Shown here in pieces: positions 42,272 to 51,248 of a DNA stretch of 64,000 bases. This DNA is from Stenotrophomonas sp. UBA2124. GTDB taxonomy: Bacteria; Pseudomonadota; Gammaproteobacteria; Xanthomonadales; Xanthomonadaceae. Position 1 is the first letter of the stretch. Each line of letters opens with the position of its first letter. Below the pieces are notes generated by a model. The model was not told the DNA's origin. It searched no databases and worked only from the letters and a program-made list of their open reading frames with translations. Position numbers and translations under genes: made by a program. The DNA lies in the NCBI GenBank assembly GCA_002329155.1, contig DCXY01000024.1:62001-126000 (forward strand), written 5' to 3'.

Positions 42272-43827
42272 GCGGGCCACCCGTACTGGCGGTGCAGGTC
42301 GCCCATCAACGCTTCAAATTCCTGTTCGCTGGGCAGGCGCCCCGCATACGCGGCGTACTGCCAGGTGCGGACCATGTGCGCGAACAGCGTGCGGTCCTGT
42401 TCCTGCGGCATGCGCCGTGAGGCACGCAGGCACTGGGCTTCGGTAGCGCCGGGTGGCAGCACGATGTCCGCGCGCTGGCCCAGCACCTCCACCGAGGCGC
42501 GGTACAGCAGGGCCAGCGCATGGCGCGGTTTGCCTTCGTTCCACAACCGACGCGCGCTGCCCAGGATGTCGGGCGGCAGCACTTCGGGCAGCAGCAGGGC
42601 TTCGTGCTGCACCGGTGTTTGCTTCTCGCGCGGCAGGCGGCCACTGCCGCGCAGCCACGGCAGCCACCAGCGGGCGGTGAGCACGAGCGCGATCAGTACC
42701 ACGCCGAGCACGATCCACAGCACGCTCTCGCTCAGCAGCGCCAACAGCTTGCCAATGAGTTTGAGAAAGCCCGGTGCGTCGGATGGCTTGGCATCAGGCC
42801 TGGGTTCGTGCGGCTTGCGTACCCAGCGTTCGACCGTGCGCTTGGCACCCAGCTGCGGGTCTTCGTAGGCGCGCGCGGCGGCCTGGCGGAAGCCGGCTGT
42901 GTCGGCCTTGCTGTCGGCGAACACGGTTTCGGGTGTGGCGGGTGCGCGCGGCGTCTGCGCAGCGCCCTTGTGGTTGCCATGGGTGGGCGCCGGCGGTGCT
43001 GGCTCGGCCTCCTGCGCGCGCAGTGGCGACACGCACACGGCCAGCACCAGCACCATCAACGGTGCCAGTTTGGCCAGGCGCTCGCGCATGCGGCGGAAGG
43101 CGATTTCAACATCCCACGCTTCCAGCTGGGTGCGCCGGTTGAGGTATAGGCCGAAGCCGGCGCCGCTGTAGAACGGGCTGATCAGGGTCATCGCCAGCCA
43201 ACCCAGCAGGTTGAGGCCGATCCACGCCCAGGCGGGTGTCTCCTCGCCTATCAGTGACCAGGCCGCGCGCAGCGATTCGGACAGCAGGTCCACCGGCACG
43301 AATATGAAGATCAGGGCCACGCCGGCAAGCTGCAGCATGCTCTCGAAGTGCCAGCACACCGTGGTGAGCAGGGTGGCGTGGCCATAGCTGGCGGCGCCAA
43401 GGGTGCGCCGGCGCATGCGCCGCTGCGCGGCATCGCCCCCTTCAAGCAGGTCCACCGGCATCAGCAGCGAGCGTGCCGGGCTGAGCCGCCGCCAGCCCAG
43501 GTAGGCGTCGATGCCGCGCCAGCCCCAGCGCAGCTGCGCGCGCAGGGTCTCGCGGGTGCTGGGCTCGGCACCGAATGCACCGCGCGAGATCACATACAGC
43601 GGGATGCGCTCGAACGCCGGCTTGAACCACCACAGCGCGAACGCTGCCAGCCAGAAGTTGTCCAGCAGCCAGCCGCCGAGGTTGAACAGGGCGAACACCG
43701 GCAGCGTCACCAGCAGCCACGGCTTCCAGATGGCGCTGGCATGACGGCGCACCAGCGCGGTGCCCAGCTCCATCGCCTCCCATTGCGAACGTGCGCGCAG
43801 CACCACGTCGAGCTGGTCAATGCGCAT
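42268..43827 (-). CDS. DUF4129 domain membrane protein
   Basis: 519 aa from ATG at 43827 (MRIDQLDVVL), overlapping the upstream SpoIIM-like gene by 11 nt. Several N-terminal transmembrane segments, a proline-rich linker after about residue 280, one more helix (WIVLGVVLIALVLTARWWL) and a C-terminal DUF4129 domain (HALALLYRASVEVLGQRA; TRTWQYAAYAGRLPSEQEF-like ending). Characteristic of the same operon type. Confidence 0.85.
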   Translation of the reverse strand: MRIDQLDVVLRARSQWEAMELGTALVRRHASAIWKPWLLVTLPVFALFNLGGWLLDNFWLAAFALWWFKPAFERIPLYVISRGAFGAEPSTRETLRAQLRWGWRGIDAYLGWRRLSPARSLLMPVDLLEGGDAAQRRMRRRTLGAASYGHATLLTTVCWHFESMLQLAGVALIFIFVPVDLLSESLRAAWSLIGEETPAWAWIGLNLLGWLAMTLISPFYSGAGFGLYLNRRTQLEAWDVEIAFRRMRERLAKLAPLMVLVLAVCVSPLRAQEAEPAPPAPTHGNHKGAAQTPRAPATPETVFADSKADTAGFRQAAARAYEDPQLGAKRTVERWVRKPHEPRPDAKPSDAPGFLKLIGKLLALLSESVLWIVLGVVLIALVLTARWWLPWLRGSGRLPREKQTPVQHEALLLPEVLPPDILGSARRLWNEGKPRHALALLYRASVEVLGQRADIVLPPGATEAQCLRASRRMPQEQDRTLFAHMVRTWQYAAYAGRLPSEQEFEALMGDLHRQYGWPA

Positions 43828-44812
43828 GCCTGCCCCCGCGCCCGCCACGCCACAGCCACACGATCACCACCGTCCACAGGATGCCCGAGGCGGTGAGCTT
43901 GCCCCACATCGGTACCCACGCGATGGAGGACCAGAAGGCTTCGATGAAGGCCGCCACCAGCAGCATGAAGGCCACGCCCAGGCACAGCCGCGCGCCGATG
44001 ATGCCGCCTTCCACCAGCGCATCGATGCGCCGCTTGCGGCCTGGAGCCAGCAGCCGCAGGCCCAGCTGCAGGCCGGCACCACCGGCAATGACGATGGCGG
44101 TCAGCTCGAACGGCGCATGGCCCACCACGAAACTCCAGAACGGCCCGCCGAAGCCGGCGTTCTGCAGGTGGCCGGCCACCGCGCCGATGGTGACGCCGTT
44201 GAACACCAGCACCAGGATCGTGCCGATGCCGGCCAGCAGGCCGCTGGCGAAGGTACGCAGGCCGATGCTGATGTTGTTCATGATGTAGTGGCCGAACATC
44301 GCCCAGTCGGTGCCGCTGTCGCGGCCCAGGTGGTCAGCGGCCGGGTCGTACATCTTTTCCATCTGCGCGATCTGGCGCGGATCGAGCAGCATGTGGATCA
44401 GGTCCGGCTTGTACTGCAGCAGCACGAAGATGCCCACCAGCGGCAGCACGAACAACGCGCAGGCCACCCACATCGCCGTGCCCTGGCTGCGCACGGTCTG
44501 CGGGAAATCGGCAAACAGGAATTCCACCGCGCGCTGCCAGCGCGGTGCCGGCGTGCGGTAGAGCAGGTTGTGGCCACGCTGCATCAGCTGCTGCAGGCGC
44601 TCCACCAGCTGTGGGCTGTAGCCACGGCGGCGCGAAAGTGCGTACTGCTGGCACAGGCGGCGGTAGCGTTGCGGGATGCTGTCATCGGCCGGCAGGGTGG
44701 GGTCCGGGGCGAGGCCGCGCTTTCTGCCGGCCACTTCACCACGGCGCTGCAGCCACTGCTCGAACTGCTGCCATTCGTGCTGGTAGCGGGTGACGAACTG
44801 TTCCTGTTTCAT
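43817..44812 (-). CDS. Stage II sporulation protein M family membrane protein
   Basis: 331 aa. A cytosolic N-terminal helical part (FVTRYQHEWQQFEQWLQRRG) is followed by about five transmembrane helices with the SpoIIM/DUF95 pattern NISIGLRTFASGLLAGIGT and GHAPFELTAIVIAGGAGLQL. In non-sporulating bacteria this family occurs with RDD and MoxR genes; the role is unknown. Start and stop overlap neighbours. Confidence 0.88.
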   Translation of the reverse strand: MKQEQFVTRYQHEWQQFEQWLQRRGEVAGRKRGLAPDPTLPADDSIPQRYRRLCQQYALSRRRGYSPQLVERLQQLMQRGHNLLYRTPAPRWQRAVEFLFADFPQTVRSQGTAMWVACALFVLPLVGIFVLLQYKPDLIHMLLDPRQIAQMEKMYDPAADHLGRDSGTDWAMFGHYIMNNISIGLRTFASGLLAGIGTILVLVFNGVTIGAVAGHLQNAGFGGPFWSFVVGHAPFELTAIVIAGGAGLQLGLRLLAPGRKRRIDALVEGGIIGARLCLGVAFMLLVAAFIEAFWSSIAWVPMWGKLTASGILWTVVIVWLWRGGRGGRHAH

Positions 44813-45486
44813 CGCCGCCCCAGCAACCAGTTGGCCATGGCGTACAGGCGCAGCACGCCGGCCTGGCCCCTGGCCTGGCTCAGCCCGCTGGCGATGTCGG
44901 CCAGCTCGTTCTGACGTGGGCCGGACAGCGCAGGCGCACGGTCGGCGAAGGCGATCAGCGCGGCCTGCTCGCCGGGCTGCAGCACCAGCGGCGGTGCCAG
45001 CGCACTGTCGGTACGCGCGGGAATCTCACCGGCACGTGGCGGCGTATGCACCACCAGCGAGCCGGCCACCAGATCACCGAGGCGGCGGCCATAGGGGTCG
45101 TACAGGCAGCTGATCAGGCCCAGCGCATAGCCGAACGGCAGCATGTCCACGGTGCGCAGCAGGTTGCGTACGATGGCCGGCATCCAGCCCAGCGGCGCGC
45201 CGTCACCGGCCACCACGCGCAGCCCCAGCACGCGCTTGCCCAAGGTCTGGCCGAACCAGACTTCCAGCACGATGGGGTAGGCCCAGAACAGCAGGAACAT
45301 CAGGCCCAGGTACAGGCCCTGGCCCAGCCCGCCCAGCGCCATCAGCACCGGGCTCATCATCGCCAGCACGCCAAAGCGCACCATCAGGTCGATCAGCCAG
45401 GCAAGCGCACGCGGCACCGGGCCGGCAGCGGGCAGCTGCAATGGCACGCCTTCGGGGGTGATGACTTCACGGAAGGTGTCGAGCAT
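44809..45486 (-). CDS. RDD family membrane protein
   Basis: 225 aa from ATG at 45486 (MLDTFREVIT). RDD domain: RALAWLIDLMVRFGVL with the conserved Arg and Asp, WFGQTLGKRVLGLRVV and YGRRLGDLVAGSLVVH, spanning about three helices. First gene of the six-gene operon; its stop overlaps the SpoIIM-like start by ATGA. The long upstream extension is non-coding. Confidence 0.88.
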   Translation of the reverse strand: MLDTFREVITPEGVPLQLPAAGPVPRALAWLIDLMVRFGVLAMMSPVLMALGGLGQGLYLGLMFLLFWAYPIVLEVWFGQTLGKRVLGLRVVAGDGAPLGWMPAIVRNLLRTVDMLPFGYALGLISCLYDPYGRRLGDLVAGSLVVHTPPRAGEIPARTDSALAPPLVLQPGEQAALIAFADRAPALSGPRQNELADIASGLSQARGQAGVLRLYAMANWLLGRR

Positions 45487-45686
45487 GGGGCGCGCAACGC
45501 TCACCGCTTCCGCCCCTGCGGCAGGTGGCGGGGTGGTCGATCGAGGCGGGAGGTCCGGTATCCGGCCCGGACGGCTGCCTGTGGCATGCGGGTCTCGATT
45601 GCATCCTGTCAGGGCTTCGACTTTACCCGGCGCCCGTGTGAAAGCCCAGCCTGCCACCGTTGCGGTGGCAGGCAATGGGCGCTGTT

Positions 45687-46595
45687 TCAGCGCACCGTGC
45701 GGTTGTCGCTGTTACGCGAGAACAGCTTCTTCACCGCGCCGCCCAGGAACACCACGCCGATCAGCAGCAGCTTCCAGAACTTGGCCAGCAGCAGCCCGAT
45801 CTTGGCGAACAGGCCGGCCTTGGCGGCCAGGCCGCCACCAATCAGCGTGGCCACGCCATAGGCGGCCACCTTGTCGGTGCTGGCGTTGTGGTCGGCGTAG
45901 CGCGCGCCCTCGTCGAACTCGGTGAGCGGCAGCAGGTGGTCCATGCCGGTGCGCACCGTGGAAAGCTCATCCATGGAGGCAACGGCATTCAGGCTGAGGT
46001 AGCCGTAGCGGCCTAGCACGCGGATGTCGTAGTTCAGGGCATGCGCCGGTTCGTTGTTGAAGGCCAGCTCGCGTGCCCAGTACAGCTTCTTGCTGCCGGC
46101 GTCATAACGCGGCGGCACCGCCCAGCCGACGAGGTTCAGGGTGCCGTAACCGGCCTTCTCGCGCTCCGGGTTGGCGTCACGGATGTGCTCCTGCATGGTC
46201 TTCAGCAGGTCGCTGTAGTCGATGTCCTTGGCATCACCGTCTGACACGTAACCGTCATCGGAATAGGTGACCACCACCGCCCAGCTGCCTTCTTCGACGA
46301 GGGTGGGCGTGCGCGGCACGATCAGCCCCAGCACGCTGTCATCGGGCGGGTTGCCCCACATGTCTTCCAGCACGCGGCGGGCGTCGCCCTTTTCCAGGAA
46401 CTGGAATTCGCTGTCCAGGTTGAAGTGGGCCTTGGCCTCAGGCACATCGATGCGGCCGCTATGGAAATCCAGCGACTTGATGAACTGCTCGGCACTCATG
46501 CCTTGCCCTTCCTGGGCGCAGGCGGCGAACGGAACCACGCACAGCAGCGACGCAGCGGCCAGCAGGCCCAGCGCCACGGACTTGATCGACTTCAT
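45687..46595 (-). CDS. DUF2167 family exported membrane protein
   Basis: 302 aa from ATG at 46595. A signal peptide (LLCVVPFAACAQEG) is followed by the DUF2167 domain with LGLIVPRTPTLVEEGSWAVV, VVTYSDDGYVSDGDAKDIDY and VGWAVPPRYDAGSKKLYWAR, then a hydrophobic C-terminal region (about 255-290) with a basic tail. Function unknown. Confidence 0.85.
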   Translation of the reverse strand: MKSIKSVALGLLAAASLLCVVPFAACAQEGQGMSAEQFIKSLDFHSGRIDVPEAKAHFNLDSEFQFLEKGDARRVLEDMWGNPPDDSVLGLIVPRTPTLVEEGSWAVVVTYSDDGYVSDGDAKDIDYSDLLKTMQEHIRDANPEREKAGYGTLNLVGWAVPPRYDAGSKKLYWARELAFNNEPAHALNYDIRVLGRYGYLSLNAVASMDELSTVRTGMDHLLPLTEFDEGARYADHNASTDKVAAYGVATLIGGGLAAKAGLFAKIGLLLAKFWKLLLIGVVFLGGAVKKLFSRNSDNRTVR

Positions 46596-46675
46596 GTCTT
46601 TTCCCTGTTGGGCGTCCCCACGCCCCGACGCGCAGTGTGCGCGCGCAGCCGGCCACCCGGCAACGGGTAGGGGGC

Positions 46676-47215
46676 TCAGCCCTGCATGCCGCGGTACTGG
46701 TCCTTGACCTTGACGTAGTGGTCGGCCGAATAGCGCAGGCCCTCGATGTCTTTCTCGCTGAGCGGGCGCATCAGCCGCGCCGGGTTGCCGGCCCACAGCT
46801 CGCCGCTGCGCACCACCTTGCCCGGCCCGACCACGGCACCGGCGGCGATGAAGGCATTGGCCTCGATCACCGCGCCGTCGAGGATGCAGGCACCCATGCC
46901 GATCAGGCAGTAATCGCCGATGGTGCAGGCATGGATGATGCAGCCATGGCCCACGGTGACACCTTCGCCGATCAGCGTGGGGTAGCCGCCCTTGTTGTAG
47001 GGGCTGTCATGGCTGACGTGGATGACGGTGCCATCCTGCACATTGGTGCGCGCACCGATGCGGATGTAGTTCACATCGCCCCGGATGATGGTGCCCGGCC
47101 AGATGGAGGCATCGTCACCGATCACCACATCGCCGATCACGGTGCACGCCGGGTCCACGTAAACGCGCTCGCCGACGACGGGCATCTTGTCCAGGAAGGG
47201 GCGCAGGGCAGTCAT
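46676..47215 (-). CDS. Gamma-carbonic-anhydrase-like hexapeptide protein
   Basis: 179 aa left-handed beta-helix protein of the YrdA/PaaY/gamma-CA group. Hexapeptide repeats run from VIGDVVIGDDASIWPG to VRSGELWAGNPARLMRPL. Candidate zinc-ligand histidines lie in GTVIHVSHDS and VTVGHGCIIHAC. Probably a trimer; catalytic activity of this subgroup is uncertain. Stands alone. Confidence 0.9.
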   Translation of the reverse strand: MTALRPFLDKMPVVGERVYVDPACTVIGDVVIGDDASIWPGTIIRGDVNYIRIGARTNVQDGTVIHVSHDSPYNKGGYPTLIGEGVTVGHGCIIHACTIGDYCLIGMGACILDGAVIEANAFIAAGAVVGPGKVVRSGELWAGNPARLMRPLSEKDIEGLRYSADHYVKVKDQYRGMQG

Positions 47216-47461
47216 GGGCGATCTTCAGCGGTGATGATGAGCGGTGGATGATACGTGGATGGGGTGGGAGAGGCAGGCCGTGCTGCGAAATGCACCCCTC
47301 CCCGGCCCTCCCCTTGGCTGCGCCAAAGGGAGGGGGCTGGAAGCCTTCTTCCGCTAGCTGGCAGGCCGCTTGAACTCCCCCTCCCTTTGGCGCAAGCCAA
47401 GGGGAGGGCCGGGGAGGGGTATGCGCCGCGCGCATCGCATGCGGGTACAGCATGTGACCCC
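47216..47461. repeat. Inverted pair of REP-like palindromes
   Basis: Convergent copies at 47294-47420: CCCTCCCCTTGGCTGCGCCA and, 100 bp on, TGGCGCAAGCCAAGGGGAGG in opposite orientation. BIME-like spacer between two leftward genes, with no gene inside. Confidence 0.75.
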
Positions 47462-48382
47462 TCAATCACCCCGCACCCTCGCCTGCTCCGCCGCATTCCG
47501 CAGTGCCTGCAGGAACCTGGCCAGTGGTGCGCTCTGCGGCTCACCGGCGCGGGTGTAGACCATCACCGGGCGCTGCCAGGCGAAACCGGGGGCGTCGAGC
47601 TTCACCCATTGGCCGGCCAGCAGTTCGGCCTGCGCAAGGCGGCTGGGCAGCAGGGTGAGGTAGCCGCCGTCGCGGACCATGGCGCGCATGAATTCCGGTG
47701 AGCCGCTTTCCATGGTGTTGAGCGGTGGCTCCAGCCCCGCTTCGTGGAAGCGTTGGCGGAAGGCGGCCTCCACCGCACCCAGCCGGCGGCCGAAGATCCA
47801 TGCCTGCTCCAGCAGCTGGGCAGGGCTGATGCCACGCTGGCGGGCGAGGAGATGGCGCACGCTGGCGAGCACGCGGTACTCGTCCTGCATCAGCACATCG
47901 CTGTGGATGCGCGGGTCGGGGTCGCCGTCGCCGAAGGTGTGCAGGGTGACCACCGCATCCAGCTCACGGGTGAGCAGGCCGGGCAGCAGTTCCGGCAGGA
48001 TGCCGCCGCTGACATGTACGCCGATGCGCGGCCAGTGCCGGCGCAGCGCCAGCACGGCGGGCGCCACCAGCGACCCGGCGGTGCTCGGGCCGGTGCCGAT
48101 CCGCACCTGGCCTTCGGCGCCGGTCTGCAGCTCCTGCAGGCGGTCCTCGAAGCGGCGCACCGCATCGTGCGCGGGCTGGGCGTGCTCCATCAGCAGCCGG
48201 CCCACGTCGGTGAGCCGCGCCTCGCGGCTGCCGCGCTCAAACAAGCGCGCGCCCAGCTGCTGCTCCAGCGCCTGGATGCCCTTGCTCAGCGCCTGCTGGG
48301 TGCGGCCCGTGGCAGCGGCGGCCCGGGTGAAGCTGCCGTGCTCGACCACGGAGAGGAAATAGCGGAGCTGGCGCAGGTCCAT
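47462..48382 (-). CDS. LysR family transcriptional regulator
   Basis: 306 aa from ATG at 48382 (MDLRQLRYFLSVVEHGSFTR); a GTG three codons earlier is possible. N-terminal winged HTH (RAAAATGRTQQALSKGIQAL) and a periplasmic-binding-protein-like effector domain. Divergent from the flavoprotein gene at 48494, the classical LysR arrangement, so it probably senses a pathway acid and activates that gene. Inverted repeats in the shared region support this. Confidence 0.92.
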   Translation of the reverse strand: MDLRQLRYFLSVVEHGSFTRAAAATGRTQQALSKGIQALEQQLGARLFERGSREARLTDVGRLLMEHAQPAHDAVRRFEDRLQELQTGAEGQVRIGTGPSTAGSLVAPAVLALRRHWPRIGVHVSGGILPELLPGLLTRELDAVVTLHTFGDGDPDPRIHSDVLMQDEYRVLASVRHLLARQRGISPAQLLEQAWIFGRRLGAVEAAFRQRFHEAGLEPPLNTMESGSPEFMRAMVRDGGYLTLLPSRLAQAELLAGQWVKLDAPGFAWQRPVMVYTRAGEPQSAPLARFLQALRNAAEQARVRGD

Positions 48383-48396
48383 TGGGCGCACGTGTT

Positions 48397-48432
48397 ACAA
48401 CCAATAGTTGTGGATCGTACGCGAATTGGTTG
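48397..48432. promoter_or_regulatory. Inverted repeats in the LysR/flavoprotein divergent promoter
   Basis: ACAAC at 48397-48401 and GTTGT at 48407-48411 form a short dyad of LysR-box type. CAACCAAT at 48398-48405 and ATTGGTTG at 48425-48432 form a second, perfect 8-bp dyad with 19 nt between. Likely binding sites for the LysR protein encoded just to the left. Confidence 0.55.
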
Positions 48433-48493
48433 GCGGTTGCGGGGCAGGGCGGCCGATAGTCGGGCCATCGCATCACTCCCGGGAGGGAAACGC

Positions 48494-50005
48494 ATGGCCA
48501 GCCTCAACGCGGTAAAGCAGTGGGACCAGCAGTACGATCTCGTCATCGGTGGCTTCGGCCTTGCCGCCATGTGCGCGGCCATCGAAGCGCATGACCTGGA
48601 CCCGAGCCTGTCCATCCTCATCCTGGAGAAGGCCAACGAGGCCGAGACCGGCGGCAACAGCCGCGTGGCCGGGCAGTCGCTGCTGATCACCAAGAACGCC
48701 AAGGTGCTGGCCGAGTACCAGCGCAGGATGAGCGTGGCCAACCCGATTCCGGAAGACATGCTGGTGCCGTGGTCGGAGGCGATGGAGGCGTTGGAACCGT
48801 GGATCCAGGAACGCGCGGCGCAGGCAGGCGCGCAGTTCATCCATGGCACCGGCTTCTCCGAGCGTGACGCGGTGCTGGAGTTCCCCGAGTTCGGCGCGCG
48901 CGAGGCGGTGCACTGCACCGCCACCATCCTGCCGATTCCGTCCGGTGTGTACCTGGCCTTCCGCGAGAACATCCGCCTGCGCCCGCGCATCCAGATCGCC
49001 TACGAATCGCCGGTCAAGGATCTGGTGCAGGACCCGGACACGCTGGAGGTGTTCGGCGTGATCGCCGAGCAGAACGGCCAGCGCGTCGCCATCCGCGCCA
49101 ACAAGGGCGTGGTGATGGCGACCGGTGGTTTCGAGGCCAACCTGGACATGCAGCGCAACTACTTCGGCCTGGCCAACCCGGCGCCGCTGGGCACGCCGCA
49201 CAACACCGGCGACGGCATCAAGATCCTGCAGAAGGCCGGCGCCGACCTGTGGCACATGCGCAATCAGGGCCAGTCCGGTGGCATCTGGCCGGGCTTCAAG
49301 CCGGAGGGCTTCGTCAACGGCTTCCTGCGCAATTTCTTCTGGCAGAGCTTCAGCTGGATCGAGGTGGATGCCAACACCGAGCGTTTCTACAACGAGACCG
49401 CCGAACTGCAGCTCACCCACTACAAGGAAAAGAAGCACGGCCATTGGGTGGACACGCCGCACTACCGCGCGCAGCCGGTGCACATGATCTTCGATGCCAT
49501 CACCTGCCAGTACAACAAGCTGGTGGTGGAAGTGATGAGCTGGAACCCGGTGGTGCGCGGCTACCAGTGGTCCGATGACAACTCCGTGGAAGTGGAGAAG
49601 GGCTGGATCCAGAAGGCCGACACCCTCGAAGAGCTGGCGGTGAAGATCAACCGTGACCCGGCCAGGCTGCGCACGGCGGTGGACCGCTACAACGCCGCCT
49701 GCGCCGCGAAGCAGGACGCCGACTTCGGCCGCAACCCGGACACGTTGTTCCCGATCGCTCAGGCACCGTTCTATGGCGTGCGCATCGACCCGGTGATTGT
49801 CTGCACCGGTGGTGGTGCGCGCCGCAACATCAAATCCGAAGTGCTGGACCATGACGGCAAGGCCATTCCGCGCCTGTACGAAGCCGGTGAGATGGGTTCG
49901 ATGTTCTCGGACCTGTACCAGAACGGTTCGTACCTGACCGAAGCGATGATCTCCGGCCGCGCCGCGGGCCGCGAGATCGTCGGTCTGACGAACTGGGAGG
50001 GCTGA
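48494..50005 (+). CDS. FAD-dependent fumarate reductase/tricarballylate dehydrogenase-like flavoprotein
   Basis: 503 aa from ATG at 48494 after GGGAGGG. FAD motif DLVIGGFGLAAMCAAIEA (about 15-32), EKANEAETGGNSRVAGQS and GVVMATGGFEANLDMQ place it in the FAD_binding_2 family with soluble fumarate/urocanate reductases, TcuA and 3-ketosteroid dehydrogenases. It would add or remove hydrogens next to a carbonyl or carboxylate. No quinol subunit is adjacent. It is co-transcribed with a 63-aa protein. Substrate inferred to be a dicarboxylate-like pathway intermediate. Confidence 0.85.
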   Translation: MASLNAVKQWDQQYDLVIGGFGLAAMCAAIEAHDLDPSLSILILEKANEAETGGNSRVAGQSLLITKNAKVLAEYQRRMSVANPIPEDMLVPWSEAMEALEPWIQERAAQAGAQFIHGTGFSERDAVLEFPEFGAREAVHCTATILPIPSGVYLAFRENIRLRPRIQIAYESPVKDLVQDPDTLEVFGVIAEQNGQRVAIRANKGVVMATGGFEANLDMQRNYFGLANPAPLGTPHNTGDGIKILQKAGADLWHMRNQGQSGGIWPGFKPEGFVNGFLRNFFWQSFSWIEVDANTERFYNETAELQLTHYKEKKHGHWVDTPHYRAQPVHMIFDAITCQYNKLVVEVMSWNPVVRGYQWSDDNSVEVEKGWIQKADTLEELAVKINRDPARLRTAVDRYNAACAAKQDADFGRNPDTLFPIAQAPFYGVRIDPVIVCTGGGARRNIKSEVLDHDGKAIPRLYEAGEMGSMFSDLYQNGSYLTEAMISGRAAGREIVGLTNWEG

Positions 50006-50007
50006 GC

Positions 50008-50199
50008 ATGAAGGTTGCCACCCCTGCGATGAAGCTGGACGTGCGCATCAACGACGTGAAGGCCGAGGACGGCCTGCTGGTGATGGATGGAGTGGCCGGC
50101 ATGCTGCCGTGCAGGACCAGCCTGACCCCGGCCGAGTTCCGCCAGATGATGAAGCTGGCGCTGCGGCCGAGTGTGCTGGCGTTGTTGTTCAGGAGGTGA
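50008..50199 (+). CDS. Small conserved-looking partner protein (63 aa)
   Basis: 63 aa, starting 2 nt after the flavoprotein stop with GGGAGGGCTGAGC upstream. MKVATPAMKLDVRINDVKAE then MLPCRTSLTPAEFRQMMKLA: a strand-rich first half with one cysteine and a helical end. Tight spacing suggests a dedicated subunit or chaperone of the flavoprotein. I know no family for it. Confidence 0.65.
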   Translation: MKVATPAMKLDVRINDVKAEDGLLVMDGVAGMLPCRTSLTPAEFRQMMKLALRPSVLALLFRR

Positions 50200-50491
50200 G
50201 GGGAGGTGGGGTCATCGTCTCTGCCAAAGCCAAAGCACCCCTCCCCAACCCTCCCCTTCGCTGCGCGAAAGGGAGGGGGCAGAGCCAAGAGCCAAAGCAC
50301 CAGATACTTCGCAGCTGCCTAAGCCCCTCTCCCGCTTGCGGGAGAGGGGTTGGGGTGAGGGGAGCAGTTTGCAGTGCGCTGAAAGCCAGCAGCCAAAGCC
50401 GTTCTCGGCCACAGCCACCATCCCACCCAACGTTCGACAAGCCAACGTACCAGCCACCCTCTTCGCTGTGCGAACGAGCGGGTTTACACCA
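50200..50491. repeat. REP-like palindromes between convergent genes
   Basis: Two hairpins: CCCTCCCCTTCGCTGCGCGA with GAAAGGGAGGGGGC at 50237-50280, and CCCCTCTCCCGC with its exact complement at 50324-50349. Probably serve as a bidirectional terminator between the 63-aa gene and the GntR gene. Confidence 0.7.
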
Positions 50492-51232
50492 TCAACGCCG
50501 ATTGCGCGAAAGCACCATCGAATAGGCGAAGCGGCCGGGCGGGTGCAGGCTGATGGCCATCAGCAGCAGGCGGCCGTTGGCGTCACGGTAACGGCGCTGC
50601 ACGCGCATCGCCGGCTCGTTCTTCTTGATGTCCAGCAGCTTGGCGTCTTCGGCATCGAAGGAGGATGCATCGAACACCTGCTCCACCCGCGAGAGCTTGG
50701 CCGGGTCCAGGAAGCGCGCCACCGCGCGCGCTGCGCCGGTCACGTCCAGCAGCTTGTCGGCGGGTACACCGGTGCGTACCGGCACCAGCATCTCGGTGAC
50801 GGCGATGGGCTCGCGGCTGTCCTCTTCCAGGCGCAGGCAGTGCAGGCGCAGGTACTCCTTGCCAGCGTTGATCTCCAGCCGCTGCGCCATTGCCGCATCG
50901 GCAGTGTGGCGGGTGGCCTGCAGCACCTTCAGGCGGGTGCTGTTGCCGTACTGCAGCAGCAGGTCGACCGTGTCGATCTCATGCTCGTAGCGCATGGCCG
51001 CACTCTGCGCGATCACCCGCGTGCCGGCACCGGGGCGGCGCTGCACCAGCCCGGCGGTGATCAGCTGCGCCAGCGCCGCACGTGCGGTATGACGGCTGAC
51101 ATCGAAGCGTTCACACAACTCCAGTTCGGTGGGCAGCAACGTACCGACCGCGTAATCCCCCTTCTCGATTGCCGCCTGCAACAGATCGCCGAGCTCGGCA
51201 TAGCGGGGTTTGCTGCGTCGCGTACCAGTCAT
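50492..51232 (-). CDS. GntR/HutC family transcriptional regulator with UTRA domain
   Basis: 246 aa from ATG at 51232 (MTGTRRSKPRYAELG). N-terminal GntR winged HTH (LPTELELCERFDVSRHTARA; LVQRRPGAGTRV) and a C-terminal UTRA ligand-binding domain (EYLRLHCLRLEEDSREPIAV; MRVQRRYRDANGRLLLMAIS). It follows the CoA-transferase-family gene by 16 nt in the same operon and is probably autoregulated through the TGTCCGGACA site at 52534. The matching palindrome at 6939-6960 suggests it also controls the distant cluster. Confidence 0.92.
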   Translation of the reverse strand: MTGTRRSKPRYAELGDLLQAAIEKGDYAVGTLLPTELELCERFDVSRHTARAALAQLITAGLVQRRPGAGTRVIAQSAAMRYEHEIDTVDLLLQYGNSTRLKVLQATRHTADAAMAQRLEINAGKEYLRLHCLRLEEDSREPIAVTEMLVPVRTGVPADKLLDVTGAARAVARFLDPAKLSRVEQVFDASSFDAEDAKLLDIKKNEPAMRVQRRYRDANGRLLLMAISLHPPGRFAYSMVLSRNRR

Positions 51233-51248
51233 GTGTACAGATCCTTGT

